Assembly: GCA_016207365.1 (NCBI GenBank) | Contig: JACQPU010000120.1 | Location: 1 to 11,305, forward strand | Reading direction: 5' to 3' | DNA: 11,305 bases | Origin: Ignavibacteriales bacterium | GTDB taxonomy: Bacteria; Bacteroidota; Ignavibacteria; UBA10030 | In this document: positions 1 to 6,331 of the stretch, piece by piece | Layout: the number at the start of each line of letters is the position of its first letter | Numbering within the stretch: the stretch's first letter is position 1 | Translations under genes and position numbers: made by a program | The notes under the pieces: model-generated | What the model was told of the DNA's origin: nothing | Databases searched by the model: none | The model's input: the letters and a program-made list of their open reading frames with translations, nothing else

Positions 1-47
1 CTATTGCTTCTTCGGCGTAATTTCGTCATTATACTATCTTGAAATCG

Positions 48-70
48 CGGCAATTCCTTTTCAATTGCTG
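48..70. repeat. Inverted repeat upstream of the TPR gene
   Basis: GCAATT at 50-55 and AATTGC at 63-68 form a perfect 6-bp inverted repeat around a 7-base spacer. It can extend to 8 bp (48-70) if one G-T pair is allowed. It lies about 90 bases before the TPR start codon, where an operator or promoter-proximal hairpin would sit. No regulator is encoded next to it in the window. It may be a protein-binding site or chance in AT-rich DNA. Confidence 0.3.
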
Positions 71-156
71 TATTTTGCCGGTTTCAGCTTTGTTTCAACG
101 CTTTCCATCAGGCACGCCTTGCGCGCGCGGAAAATCCGCCACAACAATCCTGTGGA

Positions 157-1455
157 ATGAACGAGACGCTCGAACAACAGATCCAGGTCCTCGAAAAACA
201 CATCGCCGCGGAACCTCAGTCGTCCCTCTTTGCCCGACTTGCTGGTTGCTACCTTGAAGCCGGGCGTTCACAAGAAGCCCTGAGCGTGTGCGACACTGGC
301 CTTGCTCATCATCCGTTCTACACGACGGGACATCTCATCAAGGGCAAGGTGCTCCTCGCCCTGAATATGAGGTCTGAAGCCCGCAGGGAATTCGAGTTTG
401 TTCACGAGATGCTTCCGCACAACGAGGCCGTCGAGCGCCTCCTTGCGAGTATTCCTCCCTCACCCGACGAATCCCTCGTTGCACCGGCAGAACAACAGGA
501 ATCCCCGCCGCCCGAAGCCGATGCTGAACTCCGGACACCAGCCGAGGAAACGTTTGTACAGGAGCCACTAAGCCCCGAGGCTTCTGCCGACCAATTGCTT
601 TCTCAATTCACTGAGAAGCAGACTTCGGGGCCGGCAGCAGCGGAAGAACCGGCTCCGCAAGAATCAGCAATCTTCGAACAGCCGGTTGTCGAGACACAAC
701 CACCTGAACAATCCTTTGTCGAACAAGCTCCTCCCGGACAATCCGAGGATGTTTTCGGGATTTCAGCTGCAGAAGGCATCCCGGCCGGACAAGAGCCGCC
801 CGAGCCTGCCGCAGAGCAAATACAGGAGCGGATCCCACCTCAACCGAGCGAATCTTTCGAAGAATTCAGCGAGAGAAAGAGGGTAGAATTGTTTGGTTTG
901 GAAAACTCAATGTCGCTTGAGGAATATCTGGGGGAAAAGAGTAACGGCACCCCATCACAACCTGTGGCGGAATCGCCTTCTGCCGAAACACCACCCGCTG
1001 AAGATCCGTTTGCAGCTCTAACACAGTACGAAGAGCAGCAGTCTCCGGCCACGCCCCTCGTTACACCTGAAGAAACCGTCGAAGACCCATTTGCGCAATT
1101 ACATCAAGCGGTTGAAGAGCAGCCGGAAGAAACGAAAACATCTGTGGAAGTACGTGCCGAAGAGCCGAAGGATCATATCGAGGAACTTGCGGAAAAGCTC
1201 AAAGATGCAAAAAAGATAACCCCGGTGATCAACCTGTCGGACCACACCATCACGCCCTCCAGCGAGGCCGACACGCCGTCTGGTACCGGCTTCGTGACGC
1301 CGACACTCGCCGAGATTTACGCGAAGCAGGGATGGTATGAAGATGCGATCAAGGCTTACAAGACCCTGGCGGCAACCAAGCCGGCCGAGCGGGAAAAGTA
1401 CGAAAGCCGCATCCGCGAATTGGAGGAGGAGAAGAAGAAGCAGGAAGGCGGATAA
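157..1455 (+). CDS. TPR-repeat protein with long acidic proline-rich linker
   Basis: A 432-residue protein, probably a cytoplasmic scaffold or interaction protein; I see no signal peptide, membrane segment or enzyme motif. The N-terminal 95 residues look like two or three degenerate tetratricopeptide repeats (about 23-56 and 57-90, with the pattern LAGCYLEAGRSQEAL). Residues about 100-350 are low complexity, rich in Glu, Pro, Gln and Ala, and probably disordered; the motif EDPFA-x-L occurs twice (about 282 and 309). A further TPR follows at 382-412 (LAEIYAKQGWYEDAIKAY), ending in a charged, probably helical Lys/Glu tail. The ATG has only GTGGA directly before it, so the ribosome site is weak. 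The only other overlapping long frames lack any family pattern. TPRs mediate protein-protein contacts; the partner is not evident. It stands alone as a transcription unit. TPR assignment is confident; function is unknown. Confidence 0.85.
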   Translation: MNETLEQQIQVLEKHIAAEPQSSLFARLAGCYLEAGRSQEALSVCDTGLAHHPFYTTGHLIKGKVLLALNMRSEARREFEFVHEMLPHNEAVERLLASIPPSPDESLVAPAEQQESPPPEADAELRTPAEETFVQEPLSPEASADQLLSQFTEKQTSGPAAAEEPAPQESAIFEQPVVETQPPEQSFVEQAPPGQSEDVFGISAAEGIPAGQEPPEPAAEQIQERIPPQPSESFEEFSERKRVELFGLENSMSLEEYLGEKSNGTPSQPVAESPSAETPPAEDPFAALTQYEEQQSPATPLVTPEETVEDPFAQLHQAVEEQPEETKTSVEVRAEEPKDHIEELAEKLKDAKKITPVINLSDHTITPSSEADTPSGTGFVTPTLAEIYAKQGWYEDAIKAYKTLAATKPAEREKYESRIRELEEEKKKQEGG

Positions 1456-1475
1456 CAAGAGAAAGTGCAAAAAAC

Positions 1476-1506
1476 AAACCCCGTCAATGACGGGTTTTTT
1501 GTTGTT
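1476..1506. terminator. Bidirectional intrinsic terminator between TPR gene and rpsT
   Basis: CCCGTC at 1480-1485 pairs with GACGGG at 1489-1494 around an AAT loop. Six T follow on the plus strand (1495-1500). On the minus strand the stem is followed by TTTGTTTTTT, from the A-rich run at 1470-1478. The stem lies 24 bases after the TPR stop and 26 bases beyond the rpsT stop, so it can end transcripts arriving from both sides. Confidence 0.85.
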
Positions 1507-1520
1507 GCAAACAACGAACC

Positions 1521-1775
1521 TTATTTCACGGCCCGGACAAGTCTGGTCAGCTTGGATTTCTGATTGGCCGCCTTGTTTCGATGAATCACTCCCTTTGCCG
1601 CCAAACGATCCAGGTACTGCACAGCGGTCTTCAGCGCAATTTCTGCTTCCTTTTTTTCTTTTGCCGAGCGCACTTTCTTGATCAACGTTTTCATGCGCGA
1701 AAGCCGCGCTTTATTGCGAACCTTGCGGCGGGCGTTCTGACGAATTCTCTTTTCGGCGGATTTGTGCTGCGGCAT
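1521..1775 (-). CDS. rpsT: 30S ribosomal protein S20
   Basis: An 84-residue, strongly basic protein with the S20 hallmark start MPQHKSAEKRIRQ, the central basic helix (about residues 15-45, RRKVRNKARLSRMKTLIKKV) and the conserved C-terminal segment GVIHRNKAANQKSKL. Length matches the usual 80-90 residues. S20 binds 16S rRNA in the body of the small subunit and acts early in assembly. The start is set by AGGAG eight bases before the ATG on the minus strand. It lies 78 bases downstream of the Nudix gene on the same strand and may be read from both its own promoter and that gene. It ends at the shared hairpin terminator. Confidence 0.98.
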   Translation of the reverse strand: MPQHKSAEKRIRQNARRKVRNKARLSRMKTLIKKVRSAKEKKEAEIALKTAVQYLDRLAAKGVIHRNKAANQKSKLTRLVRAVK

Positions 1776-1816
1776 TTCGTTCTCCTGGCGTTCAGTCTTT
1801 GAGTTCTTCAGTCCTC

Positions 1817-1845
1817 AATATCGGAAAAAGACGCCTTATTTCCAA
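1817..1845 (-). promoter_or_regulatory. Possible sigma-70-like promoter for rpsT
   Basis: On the minus strand TTGGAA (complement of 1840-1845) and GATATT (complement of 1817-1822) are separated by exactly 17 bases. Each matches four of six positions of the TTGACA/TATAAT consensus. Transcription would begin near 1809, leaving a leader of about 35 bases to the rpsT ATG. The position between two same-strand genes with a 78-base gap fits an internal promoter. The match is moderate, and the lineage may use a different consensus. Confidence 0.35.
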
Positions 1846-1853
1846 CGAGTTTT

Positions 1854-2447
1854 TCATGGCTGCTGCCGCTGGTCCTTCGTGATATCCTCTGTCAATTCGC
1901 GAACAAAGGCCCGCAGGATTGCCGCGGTCGCTCCCCAGATCTCGTTTGTTCCATAGGTGTAAAAATACACGTCTAATTGTTTCCCATCACGAGTGAACTG
2001 CTGAACGCGCTCATTTCGAGGATTGAGGAAAAAGGAAAGAGGGACTTCAACAATTTCTTCCACTTCCTGAAGGCTCCGCCTGACATTTGGCCGCATTTGT
2101 GTAAATCCCAGCACGGGAGTGATTCTGAATCCGGAGGGCGTCCAGCCATCGTCAAAAAGCCCAAGCACCTCAACGGAAGGCGCCGACAAGCCAATCTCCT
2201 CCTCGGCTTCTCTCAGTGCCGTGGCAACAATGTCCGCATCTCCGGCATCCATCGCACCACCAGGGAAGGAAATCTGCCCTTTATGATGCTCCACCTCATT
2301 CGATCGCTTCGTCAACAGTACCCACAGCTCGTTTTTTTTTCGGAACAGGAGAATGAGTACACCCGCGCGCATTAAGTCCACGCGATCAATTTCTTTTCTT
2401 TTCCGGTTTCGGAGAAAATCCCGTATGCGATGAGGTTCAATGTTCAT
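1854..2447 (-). CDS. Nudix hydrolase, CoA pyrophosphatase type
   Basis: A 197-residue soluble Nudix enzyme, predicted to split coenzyme A or acyl-CoA into 3',5'-ADP and (acyl-)phosphopantetheine using a divalent metal. The CoA-specific (UPF0035/NudL-like) signature LLTKRS followed by HHKGQISFPGG is at about residues 44-63. The Nudix box runs on through TALREAEEEIGL (about 76-87) and carries the REAEEE metal-binding glutamates. Length and order fit CoA diphosphatases of 180-210 residues. Family membership is clear; CoA as substrate is inferred from the signature. Only a weak purine stretch (AAGAAG) lies before the ATG, and the leader is a 7-base tandem repeat. It is divergent from the 2546 gene and upstream of rpsT. 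Without the signature, another nucleotide diphosphate substrate would be the alternative. Confidence 0.92.
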   Translation of the reverse strand: MNIEPHRIRDFLRNRKRKEIDRVDLMRAGVLILLFRKKNELWVLLTKRSNEVEHHKGQISFPGGAMDAGDADIVATALREAEEEIGLSAPSVEVLGLFDDGWTPSGFRITPVLGFTQMRPNVRRSLQEVEEIVEVPLSFFLNPRNERVQQFTRDGKQLDVYFYTYGTNEIWGATAAILRAFVRELTEDITKDQRQQP

Positions 2448-2451
2448 CGTT

Positions 2452-2486
2452 TCACTTCTTACTTCTCACTTCTTACTCCTTACGTC
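2452..2486. repeat. Heptanucleotide tandem repeat in divergent intergenic region
   Basis: Five consecutive 7-base units close to T(T/C)ACTTC fill 2452-2486 (GAAGT(A/G)A on the other strand). Units 1 and 3 are identical, and the 12-mer TCACTTCTTACT recurs exactly at 2452 and 2466. Later units drift into a general pyrimidine tract to about 2507. The tract lies four bases before the Nudix start codon, so it forms that gene's 5' leader, and its purine strand supplies the only Shine-Dalgarno-like bases. Confidence 0.75.
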
Positions 2487-2545
2487 TTCTCCCTTCCGTC
2501 CCTTTTCATTGCCTTTCTACCATCATCTCCGTAAATTGTCTATCC

Positions 2546-3076
2546 ATGATCGGCCCTTCCGAAACGCCGCCACGCCAGAGTCCCTCCCGCAGCTGGATGG
2601 GCATATTGACCCTCGTTATTCTTCTTGCACTCCTCGCGGGGTTCTGGCGCTATTCCGAAAATCTCATCGAAACCCTCGACCATCAGGCCTCGCTCCTCCG
2701 CCAAAACGAGGAGGTGCTTGGAATCATCGGCAGCAAAAACACGAATCTTGTTCGGCTTAGTGGGATAGCTCCGTATGTCGATGCACATGGGAAACTCGTT
2801 ATCGACACTGAAACCGGAGACATTGCAGTGTATGTTCAGGGTGTTCCCCTCACTTCATTAACAGAGCGATACTGCGTCTGGTATGCGAGCAACGCAGAAG
2901 TTCTACGGGTTGCGGAGTTTTCGCATGACGACACTACGCGTGCAAATGGAGCGTGGAACATTGGAACGTTAGGCCGTGTGCAAGCAAGGAGCGGCTCGTG
3001 GAGCATGACGCTTGAGCCCGGGGGCAATCAGCCGCGACCAGCCGGACCCGTTGTTCTAGGCGGAACGGCGCGCTGA
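2546..3076 (+). CDS. Membrane-anchored RskA-type anti-sigma C-terminal domain protein
   Basis: A 176-residue single-pass membrane protein. Residues 1-16 are a short Pro/Ser-rich cytoplasmic tail and about 18-34 form one hydrophobic helix. Residues 36-60 look like a short coiled region (ENLIETLDHQASLL). Residues 64-172 resemble the outer domain of anti-sigma-K factors (RskA C-terminal family): LVRLSGIAP near its start, the GKLVIDTETGDIAVYVQGVP strand pair, VWY at 111-113, and the closing MTLEPGGNQPRPAGPVVLGG. In that family a cytoplasmic N-terminal domain holds an ECF sigma factor; here it is missing, and the 98 bases before the ATG cannot encode it. No sigma gene is nearby. The start lacks a clear ribosome site. 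It ends 11 bases from the converging PLP-enzyme gene. Domain resemblance is by eye; function is unknown. Confidence 0.75.
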   Translation: MIGPSETPPRQSPSRSWMGILTLVILLALLAGFWRYSENLIETLDHQASLLRQNEEVLGIIGSKNTNLVRLSGIAPYVDAHGKLVIDTETGDIAVYVQGVPLTSLTERYCVWYASNAEVLRVAEFSHDDTTRANGAWNIGTLGRVQARSGSWSMTLEPGGNQPRPAGPVVLGGTAR

Positions 3077-3087
3077 CAGGGATAGAA

Positions 3088-4308
3088 TCACGCGTATTCG
3101 AGGGCTTGCGCAAAATCTCCAATCAGATCCTCCACCCCTTCGACCCCCACAGAAATCCTGATCATACCGTTTGTCACCCCGTGCCTCCGGAGCTCATCGC
3201 CGTTCATGTGAACGTGCGATGAATAGACCGGAATGCTCACCAGGGTTTCAACTCCGCCTAGCGACATGGCATTGACAACGACCCTCAGATGGTCACAGAC
3301 TGCCACTGCGGCATCCAATGGGGCAGCGGTGCGTTTGTTCCGAACTTCAATTGTAACCATTCCTCCGAATCCCGTCATCTGTTTTGCCGCAATTACATGT
3401 GCCGGATGTGATGGCAAGCCCGGATAGATCACCCGCGCCACGCTCGGATGGCGCTCGAGCGCTTTCGCCAGAGCCAGTGCATTTTCGTTTTGCTTCCTGA
3501 CGCGGAGTTCAAAGGTCTTCAAACTCCGAAACAGCAGATACGCCGCAAACGGGTCGGCACACCCTCCATGGTATTTGGCCACGGTTTTTACCCGCCCCAG
3601 GTATTCTTTGTTTCCGAGCACGACGCCCGCAACAATGTCGCTGTGTCCGCAAAGGTACTTTGTGGCACTCTCGACAATGGCATCCACTCCTGCGGCCAGG
3701 GGGTCCTGATTGACAATGGTAGCAAACGTGTTGTCGATGATCAGAAGGAGCTTATGCCCGGCCTTTTTTTCGCCTTTCCTGGTGTGCTCAACAATCGCTT
3801 TCATGTCTACGATATCGAGTGTCGGATTCGTCGGTGTTTCAAAATACACGATTTTGGTTTTCGGTGACACCAGAGATTCGATGGCTGCAAGATTCTCCGA
3901 GTCAACATATTTCACGGTGATTCCCGATTTTGGGAGCTCATCCCGGAAGAAGCGGTAAGTACCCCCGTAAAGCGCGGGCGTACTGATGATCTCATCGCCC
4001 GAGGATGCAGTTGCAAACACCGCCGTTGATATCGCCGCCATCCCGCTGGCAAACAGAGCAGCTTCCTCGGCACCCTCCATCAGGGCCAGCTTTTCCTCAA
4101 CATCCCTGATGGTCGGATTATGGTACCGGGAGTACACGTATACAGATGGATCGCCCGATGCGTACTTGACGGCGTCATCCGAAGACTCAAAGCGGAAATT
4201 TGAAGTCTGATAGATTGGCAGTGACACGGGACCCTTGAACGGATACAGCTTCCTTCCATGGATGGCCCGTGTGGAAAGACTGAGTGTCATTGGGTTGATG
4301 TCGGCCAT
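3088..4308 (-). CDS. Cys/Met metabolism PLP-dependent lyase/synthase family enzyme
   Basis: A 406-residue cytoplasmic PLP enzyme of the cystathionine gamma-synthase / beta-lyase / gamma-lyase / methionine gamma-lyase family. Visible family features are YSRYHNPT at 59-66 (phosphate-binding Tyr and Arg), ASGMAAI at 87-93, the cofactor-stacking Tyr in PALYGGTY (Tyr114), IDNTFA at 191-196, SATKYLCGHSD at 214-224 with the PLP lysine at about 217, and SLGGVETL at 349-356. Length is typical. The position matching the reactive Cys of classical methionine gamma-lyases is Gly116, as in cystathionine-using enzymes, so the exact reaction (elimination or replacement at the beta or gamma carbon) cannot be settled. 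AGGGA lies seven bases before the ATG; Met7 is a less likely start. It is a single-gene unit, divergent from the 4462 hydrolase. Confidence 0.93.
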   Translation of the reverse strand: MADINPMTLSLSTRAIHGRKLYPFKGPVSLPIYQTSNFRFESSDDAVKYASGDPSVYVYSRYHNPTIRDVEEKLALMEGAEEAALFASGMAAISTAVFATASSGDEIISTPALYGGTYRFFRDELPKSGITVKYVDSENLAAIESLVSPKTKIVYFETPTNPTLDIVDMKAIVEHTRKGEKKAGHKLLLIIDNTFATIVNQDPLAAGVDAIVESATKYLCGHSDIVAGVVLGNKEYLGRVKTVAKYHGGCADPFAAYLLFRSLKTFELRVRKQNENALALAKALERHPSVARVIYPGLPSHPAHVIAAKQMTGFGGMVTIEVRNKRTAAPLDAAVAVCDHLRVVVNAMSLGGVETLVSIPVYSSHVHMNGDELRRHGVTNGMIRISVGVEGVEDLIGDFAQALEYA

Positions 4309-4461
4309 AATTGTCCCTATGGTAAATCCTGATTTGAATTGTGAACCGCGAACGGGAAACTGTCTTGTTGTGCCAAAATACCTAAAACGTCGGAAGATTC
4401 AAATACCAGGGCACATTGCTTCACTCAGGTTTTTGCAATACCTTGATGCGCACGGGGAGTC
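4309..4461. promoter_or_regulatory. Divergent promoter region between PLP enzyme and hydrolase genes
   Basis: This 153-base gap must hold the start signals of both flanking genes. No convincing -35/-10 pair was found. AATACC occurs three times in the same direction (4377, 4402, 4437), and TGTGCC (4369-4374) faces GGCACA (4410-4415) across 35 bases. These could be binding sites but are short enough to be chance. GGGGAG at 4454-4459 is the ribosome site of the hydrolase. Confidence 0.35.
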
Positions 4462-5571
4462 ATGACTCGGCGGTTTATTTCAACCTTAAAAGTTGGCGGT
4501 CTTACGCTCGCCGGAACAGCGCTTGCTCTCGGTCTGTGGATAGGCGTTGAGTTTATTGCGCTTCGGGGCGAAACACCGGCAATCACTGGCGAGAACGGCC
4601 AGAAACTCACACGAAGCATTGCGACACTGGAACGGATCAAGCTTGGCGGGATCGAACAGTACGTGCTGATCCGGGGAACCGATTCAACGAAACCGCTCCT
4701 TTTGTTCCTCCATGGCGGACCAGGAATGCCTGTCATGTACCTCGCCCATGCGTTTCAGCGCGATCTGGAGAATTTCTTTGTCCTCGTGCACTGGGACCGC
4801 CGCGGAGCCGGAAAATCATACGGGGCTTGTGTCCGTTCCGATTCCCTTACCCTTCGGCAAACTCTCAACGACACATTTGAGCTCACAGAACACCTCCTGA
4901 CAAGGTTTGGTCACCACAAGTTGTTCCTTGTTGCTCATTCGTGGGGTACCCTCCTTGGGCTCCTAGCCGTAAAGGAACATCCGGAGTACTATGCAGCGTA
5001 CATCGGAACAGGACAACTCAGCGCAGACTCCCTTCGCAGATACCTCGTTCAACGCCGGTTTCTCTATAACATGGCAAGGGCATATGGGGACAATGATCTG
5101 ATTGAATGGCTCATAGGTGGCGGCCCTGTGCATGAAGATGATCTCTTCCGTTATGGAGGAGGACTTCAGGGTGCGCGTAGTTTTATGCCGATTCTTCTCA
5201 CGGGCCTTCGTGCCCCTGAATACGATCTGTTTGATGCTCTAAACGTTCCGCGCGGAGCTTCTTTTGTAGCAGAGCGAATGAAGGATGACATGAACGGGCG
5301 CGATTTCGAAAAGCATCTCAGAGTGTTCAAGGTTCCGATATATTTCTTTCTTGGCCGGCACGATTACATAACACCATCAGTTCTTGCGGCTGAATATCTG
5401 GGCTCTGTCCGTGCTCCGCTCAAACAGCTTGTATGGTTCGAATACTCTGCACACTTTCCGTTTTGGGAAGAACAACGGAAATTCACGGCCGAAATGATTC
5501 GCATTCAAAACGATGTCACAGCTTTCCAGATCCGACATTCGGCAGGATTAGATATCCCAATCACGAACTGA
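4462..5571 (+). CDS. Membrane-anchored alpha/beta hydrolase (prolyl aminopeptidase-like)
   Basis: A 369-residue alpha/beta hydrolase with an N-terminal signal anchor (hydrophobic residues about 11-34 after a basic start), so the catalytic part probably faces the periplasm. HGGPG at 84-88 is the oxyanion-hole motif typical of family S33 prolyl aminopeptidases, and HWDRRGAGKS follows at 110-119. The nucleophile elbow AHSWGT puts Ser at 160. Asp301 in GRHDYITP and His331 in YSAHFPFWEE complete the triad. Those motifs are seen; the substrate is not known, and the sequence is too divergent to call a proline iminopeptidase. Homologues of this type are usually annotated only as alpha/beta hydrolase. 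GGGGAG sits just two bases from the ATG, unusually close, but an in-frame stop at 4444 leaves no upstream start. It is 22 bases ahead of the next membrane-protein gene, probably in one operon. Confidence 0.88.
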   Translation: MTRRFISTLKVGGLTLAGTALALGLWIGVEFIALRGETPAITGENGQKLTRSIATLERIKLGGIEQYVLIRGTDSTKPLLLFLHGGPGMPVMYLAHAFQRDLENFFVLVHWDRRGAGKSYGACVRSDSLTLRQTLNDTFELTEHLLTRFGHHKLFLVAHSWGTLLGLLAVKEHPEYYAAYIGTGQLSADSLRRYLVQRRFLYNMARAYGDNDLIEWLIGGGPVHEDDLFRYGGGLQGARSFMPILLTGLRAPEYDLFDALNVPRGASFVAERMKDDMNGRDFEKHLRVFKVPIYFFLGRHDYITPSVLAAEYLGSVRAPLKQLVWFEYSAHFPFWEEQRKFTAEMIRIQNDVTAFQIRHSAGLDIPITN

Positions 5572-5593
5572 CACATATTTCAGGGTAGATTCC

Positions 5594-6259
5594 ATGTTTC
5601 TTGGACACTTTGCCGTCGCCCTGGCCGCAAAGAAGGCTGTCCCGAAGGTTTCCCTCGGGACTATGATTCTCTCAACCTCGTTCATCGATCTGTTGTGGCC
5701 CTTGTTTCTCATTCTTGGCCTCGAACACGTGCGTGTATCACCAGGAATAACAGTTGCGACACCGCTTGATTTCTACGACTACCCAATCACTCACAGCTTG
5801 GCGGCAGTTTTTGGCTGGTCATTTCTCGTTGGGGGAGTGTACTGGTTTGTCAAAAAACAATTGAAAGCAGCGCTTGTTGTGGGAGTCGGCGTGCTGAGTC
5901 ACTGGGTCCTTGACTTCATCGTGCACCGGCCCGACCTTCCTCTCGTTCCAGGAACGGATCTTCGTGTGGGGCTCGGTGTGTGGAACTCACTTCCCGCCAC
6001 CATCGCACTTGAAGGGCTACTGTTGGCTGGCGGTGTCCTTCTCTACATAACAATAACGCACTCGGTCAATCGGACCGGCGTTGTCAGTTTCTGGTCTCTG
6101 ATTGCGTTTCTCATTATTGTTTTCCTCGCAAATCTTTTGGGTCCGGCTCCCCCGGACACCCCGGCTCTCGGCTACGTTGGCCTGAGCATGTGGCTCTTCG
6201 TCGCCTGGGGATACTGGATAGACAGGAACCGATCCGTCGGCGAAGCCTCACAGTCATGA
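5594..6259 (+). CDS. YdjM-like multi-pass membrane protein
   Basis: A 221-residue integral membrane protein with about six hydrophobic helices. It has polar residues placed as in the YdjM/LexA-binding membrane hydrolase family (DUF457-like): His5 in LGHFAVA, Asp32 in the second helix, His67 in YPITHSLAA, and the cluster LSHWVLDFIVHRPD with His103, Asp107, His111 and Asp114. In that family such His/Asp residues are thought to bind a metal and a hydrolase activity is proposed but poorly established. The match here is by pattern, so the activity is inference. AGGGTAG lies seven bases before the ATG. It follows the anchored hydrolase by 22 bases and is followed after 72 bases by the receiver-kinase gene on the same strand. 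A plain membrane protein of unknown role is the alternative. Confidence 0.75.
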   Translation: MFLGHFAVALAAKKAVPKVSLGTMILSTSFIDLLWPLFLILGLEHVRVSPGITVATPLDFYDYPITHSLAAVFGWSFLVGGVYWFVKKQLKAALVVGVGVLSHWVLDFIVHRPDLPLVPGTDLRVGLGVWNSLPATIALEGLLLAGGVLLYITITHSVNRTGVVSFWSLIAFLIIVFLANLLGPAPPDTPALGYVGLSMWLFVAWGYWIDRNRSVGEASQS

Positions 6260-6331
6260 GCCCGGTACCACTTTGTTTTCAGTGAAATGTTTTTTAATTA
6301 TTGAGGATAACAGGGACTTTCCCGGGGAACG

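Noticed and set aside
28..53. Minus-strand TATAAT (28-33) with TTGCCG (48-53) as a divergent promoter
   Set aside because: The -10 match is perfect but the spacer is only 14 bases and no gene is visible to the left, so it is not listed as a feature.
1099..1470. 123-residue minus-strand frame with Leu-rich start
   Set aside because: The Leu run is the complement of the Glu/Lys-rich tail of the TPR protein; no ribosome site or family pattern.
1799..1818. TTGAG/CTCAA hairpin before rpsT as an S20 autoregulatory leader
   Set aside because: Only 5 bp with a 10-base loop, and it overlaps the candidate -10 box, so it may not even be in the transcript.
3077..3087. Terminator between the converging RskA-like and PLP-enzyme genes
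   Set aside because: The 11-base gap has no stem followed by a T run; none could be supported.
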